Below, one piece after another: positions 1 through 5,678 of a stretch of 9,658 bases of DNA. The position numbers and the translations under genes are program-made. This stretch comes from Candidatus Bipolaricaulota bacterium. GTDB taxonomy: Bacteria > Bipolaricaulota > Bipolaricaulia > UBA7950 > UBA9294. The number at the start of each line of letters is the position of its first letter. Within the stretch, counting starts at the first letter, position 1. The notes beneath the pieces are model-generated. The model was not told where the DNA came from, did not search any database, and saw only the letters and a program-made list of their open reading frames with translations. Where the stretch lies: NCBI GenBank assembly GCA_015485945.1, contig WFSM01000007.1, positions 1 to 9,658 on the forward strand, in the 5' to 3' direction.

Positions 1-76
1 GAACGGCAACCGCAACGCGGTCGCCGTTCTGCATCATTACGCCCTCGATGATCGCTTGGCCACCGACTGCGGCCAT
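1..76 (-). CDS. DUF1385 (YqhQ-like) membrane protein, N-terminal fragment cut by window edge
   Basis: The first 25 codons are visible on the minus strand and the rest lies beyond position 1. The reading starts MAAVGGQAIIEGVMMQNGDR, which matches the highly conserved opening of the DUF1385 family (YqhQ in Bacillus), where a VGGQA-IEGVMM block precedes a multi-pass membrane domain. The biochemical role of the family is not established. The ATG lies 3 bases past the rpmE stop codon, with a modest AAGGG ribosome site inside the end of rpmE, so it is probably translated from the same mRNA. The pairing rpmE-DUF1385, often followed by prfA and prmC, is common in Firmicutes and Thermotogota, and this supports the call. 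No membrane segment falls within the visible part. Confidence 0.8.
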   Translation of the reverse strand, partial: MAAVGGQAIIEGVMMQNGDRVAVAV

Positions 77-79
77 TGG

Positions 80-283
80 TTATCCCTTTTTCCCGTACTT
101 GCGCTGGAACCGTTCCACGCGGCCCTCAGTGTCCACAAACCGCTCCTCACCAGTGAAGAACGGGTGACACTTGGAGCAGATGTCCACATGCATGTTTTCC
201 ACCGTGGACAGTGTCTCGAATTCCGCACCGCAAGCGCAACGGATAACGGTGCGTTTCATTTCTGGATGTATCCCTTTTTTCAC
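80..283 (-). CDS. rpmE: 50S ribosomal protein L31, zinc-binding (C+) type
   Basis: This encodes large-subunit ribosomal protein L31, 67 residues from the preferred start. The opening VKKGIHPEMK is the family signature. The four zinc ligands of the C+ form are present as CAC near the N-terminus and CSKC in the middle, followed by HPFFTGE and a basic tail (VERFQRKYGKKG). The GTG at 283 is chosen over an in-frame ATG at 295 because a GGAGGG ribosome site lies 4 bases before the GTG, while the ATG overlaps the rpsI stop codon (TAATG), its next codons are the ribosome site itself, and family members start at (M/V)KKGIHP. The gene sits between rpsI and a DUF1385 gene on the same strand. The C+ form needs zinc; any zinc-independent paralogue would be outside this window. 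Confidence 0.95.
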   Translation of the reverse strand: MKKGIHPEMKRTVIRCACGAEFETLSTVENMHVDICSKCHPFFTGEERFVDTEGRVERFQRKYGKKG

Positions 284-287
284 TGCA

Positions 288-293
288 CCCTCC
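288..293 (-). promoter_or_regulatory. Ribosome binding site deciding the rpmE start
   Basis: GGAGGG on the minus strand lies 4 bases before the GTG at 283. It coincides with the codons after the alternative ATG at 295, so it argues for the 67-residue form of L31. Confidence 0.75.
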
Positions 294-294
294 A

Positions 295-729
295 TTAACG
301 CTTGGAGTACTGTTCGCTCTTGCGCGCCTTACGATGCGCGTACTTCTTGCGTTCCACTTCGCGGGAATCGCGGGTGAGCAAGCCGGACTTCTTAAGCGGG
401 GTCCGGTACTCATCGGTCACTCCGAGGAGGGCGCGTGCAATCCCGAGGCGTACCGCCTCAAGTTGGCCGGTATACCCGCCGCCGCGGACCCGGGCCTTGA
501 CGTCGTATTTTCCCATCGTTCCGGTCACATAAAACGGCTGTTTAAGCGTCTTTTCCAGATGAACCGGGGCTTCCAGGTACGAGGCGAAATACTCTTCCGC
601 CGACCGACCGTTAACGACGATCGCTCCCTCGCCCTCCCGCAGGTAGACACGGGCCGTTGCCCGCTTTCGCCGCCCCACGGCATGAAACGCATCTCCAACT
701 CTCTTTGGTAATCTCGTTTGAGCTTCCAC
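295..729 (-). CDS. rpsI: 30S ribosomal protein S9
   Basis: This encodes small-subunit protein S9, whose C-terminal tail reaches the P-site tRNA. Visible family blocks are GRRKRATARVYLREGEG near the N-terminus, GGGYTGQ-EAVRLGIARALL in the centre, and a C-terminal TRDSREVERKKYAHRKARK ending in the invariant SKR. From the GTG at 729 the protein has 144 residues, slightly longer than the usual 128-135 because about 20 residues precede GRRK. An in-frame GTG at 741 is rejected because it is embedded in the ribosome site GGAGGTG. The stop codon is 11 bases before the rpmE GTG. The usual upstream partner rplM (L13) is absent; an MFS transporter gene lies there instead, and rpsI has its own promoter (778-806). 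Confidence 0.95.
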   Translation of the reverse strand: MEAQTRLPKRVGDAFHAVGRRKRATARVYLREGEGAIVVNGRSAEEYFASYLEAPVHLEKTLKQPFYVTGTMGKYDVKARVRGGGYTGQLEAVRLGIARALLGVTDEYRTPLKKSGLLTRDSREVERKKYAHRKARKSEQYSKR

Positions 730-738
730 GCGCGGAAG

Positions 739-746
739 CACCTCCT
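739..746 (-). promoter_or_regulatory. Ribosome binding site deciding the rpsI start
   Basis: AGGAGGTG on the minus strand matches the anti-Shine-Dalgarno sequence well and ends 9 bases before the GTG at 729. The upstream in-frame GTG at 741 is part of this element and cannot use it. Confidence 0.7.
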
Positions 747-777
747 GACATAATTATCTTATCCGTTCGATGGGCGA

Positions 778-806
778 ATGATACCGCAGAACCGCGGGGC
801 TTTCAA
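778..806 (-). promoter_or_regulatory. Sigma-70-type promoter for rpsI-rpmE
   Basis: On the minus strand, TTGAAA (801-806) and TATCAT (778-783) are separated by exactly 17 bases, which is close to the consensus -35/-10 arrangement. Transcription would begin near 770, giving a leader of about 40 bases before the rpsI GTG. The -35 box contains the TGA stop codon (803-805) of the upstream transporter gene, so the promoter is squeezed into the gene boundary. Confidence 0.75.
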
Positions 807-2035
807 CGGTTCGTGTCCGCGGCGGGGCGGGCATGCGGATGGGAGAGGAGGAGAAATGCGGCCCCCATCATTGCTGCGGTAAGTCCGAACACGGGATAAT
901 ACCCGACAACATGTATGAGGACGCCGCCGAGGAACGGCACAATTACGGCGAGGATGTTGAGCGTTCCCTGAATTCCGAGGTACACCGGCCGCTCCGCTTC
1001 CGGGACGATCTCCATGGTGTAGGGGTCAAATCCGACACTTCTTCCGCTGCGCACGAATCCGACGAGGAAAAAGATCACGGCGAATACGTTTGGTCCCAGG
1101 TATGCGGTAGCGATCGCTGCCGGCGGAATCAACCCGCCAATCGCGACACAAGTCCTGACCACCGTTTTCACGCCGCGCCGGCTGGAGATCAATCCCCACA
1201 CGATATTCGATAACACTGCCCCGCCGATCTGAAATAGGAGATAACGCCCGATGTAGGAATCCGGGATTGCGAATCGATCTTTGGCGAACACCATGTAAAA
1301 CGGCATTACCATCAGGCTGAAGCTTGTGAGGTTTTGCACGATCACGAACCGGAGAAACGCGTGATTACCCCGCATGATTTCGGGGATCCGGCGTAAGAGC
1401 TCCCGAAACGGGAGTTGACTCTGTGTCGATGGCTGGGATGGCGGCTCGCGGATAAACCAAAACGCGATTGCAGCGATCACCAACCCCGTTCCTCCGATCC
1501 CGAGGACGAGAGAGTAGTTATCTGGAAACGGGAATCGAGAGGTGCTGAACGTCCCGGCAACGATTAATCCCCCGATAAATGCGGCGATGCTGCTCGCAAA
1601 TTGCTTGGCCGCGTACAACCGTCCCCGATCCGGTGGCGGGACAAGCTTTCCGATGATATCGGTGTACGAAATCCCAGCGAATCCACCGCTCACCGAGAAC
1701 ATAAACGTCCAGAAGAAAAAACTCCCGACAACCAGCCACGGGGAACGCACAGCGAAAAAGTAGGTCATTCCCGCCATTCCAAAAAATGCGGCCCCGCGCA
1801 GGTAAATGCCGAGGAGCAGAAACTTGCGCCGGAAGGAATGACGGGAGATGTAATGTCCGAACAGGACGCTGAATAAGTACGGTGCTCCGAGGAGGATCGA
1901 GTACAACAGGCCAAACATAATTTTCGAACCGCCGAGATCGGTGACCAAGGCGGGGAAAACGGTGTTGAGGCCGATCATCGACATTGTGAGGGAAAGGAAT
2001 ATCCCGTGCCAGATGAAGATTAGATACGTCCGCAT
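803..2035 (-). CDS. Major facilitator superfamily transporter, substrate unknown
   Basis: This is a 410-residue, strongly hydrophobic protein with the size and pattern of a 12-helix secondary transporter of the inner membrane. The first helix region begins MRTYLIFIWHGIFLSLTMSM. The loop after helix 2 (GHYISRHSFRRKFLLLG) resembles the MFS motif A, with its glycine and cluster of basic residues, and a cytoplasmic central loop rich in Pro, Ser and Gln (REPPSQPSTQSQLPFRELLRRI) divides the two six-helix halves. The ATG at 2035 is chosen because GGGAGG lies 5 bases upstream; an in-frame extension to 2131 would add 32 polar residues without a comparable site. The protein ends HARPAADTNR. It is divergent from the heat-shock operon and upstream of rpsI on the same strand. 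Nothing here shows the substrate; drug efflux or sugar/metabolite export are both possible. Confidence 0.85.
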   Translation of the reverse strand: MRTYLIFIWHGIFLSLTMSMIGLNTVFPALVTDLGGSKIMFGLLYSILLGAPYLFSVLFGHYISRHSFRRKFLLLGIYLRGAAFFGMAGMTYFFAVRSPWLVVGSFFFWTFMFSVSGGFAGISYTDIIGKLVPPPDRGRLYAAKQFASSIAAFIGGLIVAGTFSTSRFPFPDNYSLVLGIGGTGLVIAAIAFWFIREPPSQPSTQSQLPFRELLRRIPEIMRGNHAFLRFVIVQNLTSFSLMVMPFYMVFAKDRFAIPDSYIGRYLLFQIGGAVLSNIVWGLISSRRGVKTVVRTCVAIGGLIPPAAIATAYLGPNVFAVIFFLVGFVRSGRSVGFDPYTMEIVPEAERPVYLGIQGTLNILAVIVPFLGGVLIHVVGYYPVFGLTAAMMGAAFLLLSHPHARPAADTNR

Positions 2036-2040
2036 TCCTG

Positions 2041-2046
2041 CCTCCC
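2041..2046 (-). promoter_or_regulatory. Ribosome binding site deciding the MFS gene start
   Basis: GGGAGG on the minus strand ends 5 bases before the ATG at 2035, which favours the 410-residue form over the longer open frame reaching 2131. Confidence 0.7.
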
Positions 2047-2073
2047 ACTTTGTCCACGATGGCGCCAGATGAG

Positions 2074-2102
2074 ATAGTAGTGGGAATGACGTCCCATAGC
2101 AA
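2074..2102 (-). promoter_or_regulatory. Candidate promoter for the MFS gene
   Basis: On the minus strand, TTGCTA (2097-2102) and TACTAT (2074-2079) are separated by 17 bases, each matching four of six consensus bases. The -10 box ends 38 bases before the ATG at 2035. The 17-base spacer holds an inverted repeat, TGGGA-N6-TCCCA (2081-2096). A competing weaker pair, TTGTAA (2116-2121) and TATGGG (2093-2098), also has 17-base spacing, so the exact promoter is uncertain. Confidence 0.35.
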
Positions 2103-2124
2103 TCAGGAAGGCGACTTACAATCA

Positions 2125-2153
2125 TTGACAAACGGTCCTTCCCCCGCTATTAT
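2125..2153 (+). promoter_or_regulatory. Strong vegetative promoter of the hrcA-grpE-dnaK-dnaJ operon
   Basis: TTGACA (2125-2130) is a perfect -35 box and TATTAT (2148-2153) a five-of-six -10 box, with the optimal 17-base spacer. Transcription should start near 2160, inside the adjoining CIRCE operator and about 24 bases before the hrcA ATG. A housekeeping promoter held down by a repressor is the expected design for HrcA-controlled heat-shock operons; no alternative sigma-32-like promoter is seen. Confidence 0.85.
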
Positions 2154-2180
2154 TTAGCAAACAACATACGAGAGTGCTAA
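2154..2180 (+). promoter_or_regulatory. CIRCE operator (HrcA binding site), left arm degenerate
   Basis: The CIRCE consensus is TTAGCACTC-N9-GAGTGCTAA. Here the right arm (2172-2180, GAGTGCTAA) is perfect, the spacer (2163-2171) is exactly 9 bases, and the left arm (2154-2162, TTAGCAAAC) matches seven of nine. The element abuts the -10 box and spans the predicted transcription start, so bound HrcA would block initiation. It ends 3 bases before the hrcA ATG, leaving no room for a strong ribosome site; the GAGAG at 2170-2174 region is the only purine run. Confidence 0.9.
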
Positions 2181-2183
2181 GAA

Positions 2184-3263
2184 ATGACGGGAGAGCTTTC
2201 CGACCGGCGCAAATTAATTTTAAAAGAGATCGTAGACCGGTACATCCGGTTTCGCGAACCCGTGTCGTCGCGCATGATACTCGAGGATTACGGGCTGCGG
2301 GTTAGCTCGGCCACGGTGCGCAACGAAATGAATGCGCTCGAGGCGGCAGGCTATATCGAAAAGCCATACTCGTCGTCGGGGCGAATTCCGACAAAGAAAG
2401 GATACCGGTTTTTCGTGGACTGGCTCCTCGATCTATCCGAGCTCGCAAAAAAGGATCAACGCGCGGTGGTGGAGGCGTATCAGGTGCGCTGTTTGGAGGT
2501 TGGGGAGACGATGCGCCAAACCGCGTTTCTCCTCGGGAGCATCACCGGGTATGCCGGGTTTGTCATCCCGCCACGGTGGGGGCAGATGCGGCTCGATCGG
2601 GTGGTGCTGGTGCCGATGGGCCGGCGGTCGGTGCTTCTCGTGATTGTGTCCGAGATCGGAGTTGTTGAACACGGACTGATCCCGCTTGAGTTCGACCTGA
2701 CCGACGACGAAGTGACGCGGGTGATGGAAGTGATCAACGATACTTTACGTGGATTGACGTTGGATGAGGTGCGTGCCCGTGCTGCCGGGGAGGTTCCGGA
2801 TGGGTGGTACGATCGGTCGGTGCGCGTTGCCCTGCTCGTTATGGGGCGGTTGCTCGAGCGCCGGGTGCAGGAACGCCTGTACTTTGAAGGGGTGCTCAAC
2901 CTGGTTGACGACATGCGGAAAGTGGTGCCGGATCAGGCACTTGCCCGGTTCGTGGAATTGATTCATGCCGTCCAGGACGAGGGGGCGTTCATCGCTGCGA
3001 CCCGTGCTGGCCGCGGCGCGACGCGCGGTGTGACGGTGCACGTGGGCGACTTCCCCCTTTCCGGGCTGGAACAGTTCAGCGTGATCACCCATGACTACCA
3101 CCCGTACTCCGGGGTGCTGGGGGTGATCGCCCCGCTATGGATGGACTACAGCCGGGCATTGTCCGCGGCGAGTTACATCGCCAACCGGCTGGAAGCACTC
3201 CTCGTTTCATCGTGTAACCGCGAATCAGGAGGGGAATATGACGGAGAAGAAGATGGAAACTAA
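2184..3263 (+). CDS. hrcA: Heat-inducible transcription repressor HrcA
   Basis: HrcA is the repressor that binds CIRCE and whose folding depends on the GroE chaperonin in characterised species. The N-terminal winged-helix domain (about residues 1-75) shows the family blocks: LSDRRKLILKEIVDRYI, REPVSSR at 25-30, the recognition segment SSATVRNEM at 41-49, and SSSGRIPTKKGYRFFVDW at about 63-80. The remaining roughly 280 residues form the dimerisation and GAF-like regions, including VSEIGVVEHGLI in the centre and a C-terminal YSGVLGVIAPLWMDYSRA block. At 359 residues it is slightly longer than typical (about 340); the excess is an acidic Gly-rich tail that overlaps grpE by 26 bases. It is first in the operon directly behind its own operator, implying autoregulation. 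Confidence 0.96.
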   Translation: MTGELSDRRKLILKEIVDRYIRFREPVSSRMILEDYGLRVSSATVRNEMNALEAAGYIEKPYSSSGRIPTKKGYRFFVDWLLDLSELAKKDQRAVVEAYQVRCLEVGETMRQTAFLLGSITGYAGFVIPPRWGQMRLDRVVLVPMGRRSVLLVIVSEIGVVEHGLIPLEFDLTDDEVTRVMEVINDTLRGLTLDEVRARAAGEVPDGWYDRSVRVALLVMGRLLERRVQERLYFEGVLNLVDDMRKVVPDQALARFVELIHAVQDEGAFIAATRAGRGATRGVTVHVGDFPLSGLEQFSVITHDYHPYSGVLGVIAPLWMDYSRALSAASYIANRLEALLVSSCNRESGGEYDGEEDGN

Positions 3264-3798
3264 CGATAAAGAAAAGAAGGAATCTCAGGAACGGAGCAAG
3301 ACGGACGTGACCGCGCAATTGGCGCAGAAGGACGAAGAGATTCGGGAATACATCGACCGGATCAAGCGCCTGCAGGCGGAGTTTGAGAACTACAAGAAGC
3401 GGGTCCTGCGGGACATGGCAAGCCTGGAGGCACGTGTGTCCGATCGGGAGATTCTCGATTTTCTCCCCCTGTACGATAACCTCGAGCGTGCGTTCGCCAG
3501 TTACAACGGCAACAATGATGCACAGTCGTTTATCGAGGGGGTCGAGAGAATATTTGCCCAGTTCGATCAGCTCCTGAAGCAAAAGGGAGTAACCCCGATC
3601 GAAGCGGAAGGAACCCTGTTCGATCCGACGAAGCACGAAGCGCTCCTGAGTGTAGAAAGCGATAAAGAGCGCAACGTAATCCTGGAGGAATTCGAACGGG
3701 GGTACCTGCGCCACGGCCGTGTGCTTAGGCCGAGCAAGGTGAAAGTGAGCAAAGGAATAAAGGCTACAAAGGAGGACCAAAATGGCAGAGAAGATTAA
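3238..3798 (+). CDS. grpE: Nucleotide exchange factor GrpE
   Basis: GrpE is the homodimeric factor that releases ADP from DnaK in the cytoplasm. The 186-residue protein has a charged, flexible N-terminus (1-25), a long coiled-coil helix (about 26-75, containing RLQAEFENYKKRV), the hinge DFLPLYDNLERAF at 74-86, and a C-terminal beta domain with FDPTKHEAL at 128-136 and GRVLRPSKVKVSKG at 160-173. The ATG is supported by AGGAGG (3227-3232) 5 bases upstream, within the end of hrcA. The last 17 bases overlap the start of dnaK, and the dnaK ribosome site lies inside grpE, so translation of hrcA, grpE and dnaK is probably coupled. Confidence 0.96.
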   Translation: MTEKKMETNDKEKKESQERSKTDVTAQLAQKDEEIREYIDRIKRLQAEFENYKKRVLRDMASLEARVSDREILDFLPLYDNLERAFASYNGNNDAQSFIEGVERIFAQFDQLLKQKGVTPIEAEGTLFDPTKHEALLSVESDKERNVILEEFERGYLRHGRVLRPSKVKVSKGIKATKEDQNGRED

Positions 3799-5647
3799 AG
3801 AGAAAATTATTGGGATAGATTTAGGAACCACAAACTCGTGTGTCGCCGTGTTAGAAGGAGGTTCCCCCGAAGTAATCACCAATGCCGAAGGGGAACGCAC
3901 CACCCCGTCGGTGGTGGCATTCACTGAAAACGGCGAGCGCCTCGTCGGGCGGTTGGCCAAGCGCCAGGCGATCACTAACCCCAATCGCACGGTCACCTCA
4001 ATTAAGCGTAAGATGGGGACCGATTATCGCGTGCGGATCGAGCTGAACGGCAATGTGGAGGAATACACTCCCGAGCAGATCTCGGCGATGATCCTGCAGA
4101 AATTAAAGGCGGACGCCGAGGCGCACCTTGGCGGCAAGGTGAAGAAGGCGGTGATTACGGTACCGGCGTACTTCAACGATGCCCAGCGGCAAGCGACCAA
4201 GGACGCGGGAAAGATCGCCGGACTAGAAGTGATGCGGATCATCAACGAACCGACCGCGGCCGCTCTTGCCTACGGACTGGACAAGGGTGAGGAGCAGACA
4301 ATCCTCGTGTACGACCTCGGGGGGGGAACATTCGATGTGTCGATCCTCGAAATTGGGGATGGAGTGTTCGAGGTGGTGGCCACCGACGGCGATACTCAGC
4401 TTGGCGGTGATGATTTCGACCGTCGCATCATGGACTGGCTTGTGGACGAGTTCCGCGCTGACACCGGGATTGACCTCACCAAGGACCCGAGCGCGATGCA
4501 ACGGTTGAAGGACGCCGCCGAGGCGGCGAAGAAGGAGCTATCCGCACGGATGGAGACCACGATCAACCTCCCGTACATCAGCGCCGATTCCGCCGGGCCC
4601 AAGCACCTGGAGCGCAAACTCACCCGTGCCAAGTTCGAGCAGATGATCGCGGACTATCTTGCCCGCACAATGGAGATCGTGGAAAACGCCCTCAAGGCGG
4701 CGAGCAAGACGGACAAGGACATCCACCAAGTGGTTCTTGTCGGTGGATCAACGCGTATTCCCAAGGTACAGGAACTCGTGGCGACCCGCATCCCGGGGAA
4801 GATCAACAAGGAGATCAACCCCGACGAGGTGGTGGCGTGCGGTGCAGCGATCCAGGGCGGGGTTCTTGCCGGCGAGGTGGATGAAATCGTGCTCCTCGAC
4901 GTGACTCCGCTGACGCTGTCGATCGAGACTCTCGGGGGGATCGCCACTCCGCTTATCGAGCGTAACACGACCATCCCGACCGAAAAGACGAAGACATTTA
5001 CCACCGCTGAGGACAATCAGACGAACGTGGAGATCCACGTTGTGCAGGGGGAGCGGAAGATGGCGGCGGACAACAAATCGCTCGGCAAGTTTCAGCTCAC
5101 CGGATTGCCGCCGGCGCCGCGCGGGGTGCCGCAGATTGACGTTACGTTCAATATTGACGCTGACGGAATCCTGCACGTGACCGCCAAGGATAAGGCGACG
5201 GGAAAGAGCGCGTCGATCACGATCAAGGAGTCGTCACGGCTGAGCGATGCCGAGATTGAGCGGATGCGCCGCGAAGCCGAAGAGCACGCTGAGGAGGACA
5301 AACGCCGCGCTGATGAGATCGGGGTGCGTAACCAGGCCGATCAGCTCGTGTATGCGACTGAGAAGACGTTGAACGATCTGGGGAGCAAAGTATCGCAGGA
5401 AAAGCGCGCCGAAATTGAGGATCAGATCCGCCGATTGAAGGAAAAGCTCTCCCAGAATGCGCCGGCTGCTGACATCCGCCGCATGATGGAGGAACTCAGC
5501 AAAAACGCACAGCAACTCGGAGCGGAAGCATATCAGAAGGCCTCGGCACAGAAGACGGAAGAGACCGCTACGTCCGACGACAAGGAGCCGGAGCCCGGCG
5601 ATTACGTCGACGCTGAGTATGAGGACAAAAGCGACGACAACAAGTAA
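3782..5647 (+). CDS. dnaK: Molecular chaperone DnaK (Hsp70)
   Basis: DnaK is the ATP-dependent Hsp70 that binds exposed hydrophobic peptides, working with DnaJ and GrpE. At 621 residues it is full length. In the ATPase domain: phosphate-1 loop GIDLGTTNSCVAV (11-23), the catalytic lysine in IKRKMG (K75), VPAYFNDAQRQATKDAG (127-143), NEPTAAALAYGLD (155-167), phosphate-2 loop DLGGGTFDVS (178-187, with the Thr phosphorylated in E. coli at T183), and the adenosine motif VLVGGSTRIPKVQ (318-330). The interdomain linker is VLLDVTPL (370-377), followed by the peptide-binding domain and a helical lid; the acidic C-terminus ends AEYEDKSDDNK. Residues 80-100 lack the roughly 20-residue insertion of proteobacterial DnaK. 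The ribosome site AAAGGAGG (3768-3775) lies 6 bases before the ATG. Confidence 0.98.
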   Translation: MAEKIKEKIIGIDLGTTNSCVAVLEGGSPEVITNAEGERTTPSVVAFTENGERLVGRLAKRQAITNPNRTVTSIKRKMGTDYRVRIELNGNVEEYTPEQISAMILQKLKADAEAHLGGKVKKAVITVPAYFNDAQRQATKDAGKIAGLEVMRIINEPTAAALAYGLDKGEEQTILVYDLGGGTFDVSILEIGDGVFEVVATDGDTQLGGDDFDRRIMDWLVDEFRADTGIDLTKDPSAMQRLKDAAEAAKKELSARMETTINLPYISADSAGPKHLERKLTRAKFEQMIADYLARTMEIVENALKAASKTDKDIHQVVLVGGSTRIPKVQELVATRIPGKINKEINPDEVVACGAAIQGGVLAGEVDEIVLLDVTPLTLSIETLGGIATPLIERNTTIPTEKTKTFTTAEDNQTNVEIHVVQGERKMAADNKSLGKFQLTGLPPAPRGVPQIDVTFNIDADGILHVTAKDKATGKSASITIKESSRLSDAEIERMRREAEEHAEEDKRRADEIGVRNQADQLVYATEKTLNDLGSKVSQEKRAEIEDQIRRLKEKLSQNAPAADIRRMMEELSKNAQQLGAEAYQKASAQKTEETATSDDKEPEPGDYVDAEYEDKSDDNK

Positions 5648-5678
5648 AATCCGACGGTGAGCACGGGAAGGGGGCGGC

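Noticed and set aside
785..798. Short GC-rich inverted repeat (CCGC...GCGG) between the MFS gene and rpsI as a terminator
   Set aside because: The stem is only 4 bases and no T-run follows on either strand; it lies in the spacer of the rpsI promoter.
2036..2131. Upstream extension of the MFS protein by 32 residues
   Set aside because: The extension is polar, has no good ribosome site, would include the candidate promoter region, and the ATG at 2035 has GGGAGG at ideal distance just before the first hydrophobic helix.
3085..3996. A 303-codon open frame on the minus strand opposite hrcA, grpE and dnaK
   Set aside because: It is antisense to three well-supported genes, crosses their boundaries, and its product is low-complexity and hydrophobic without any family motif; long antisense frames are expected in GC-rich coding DNA.
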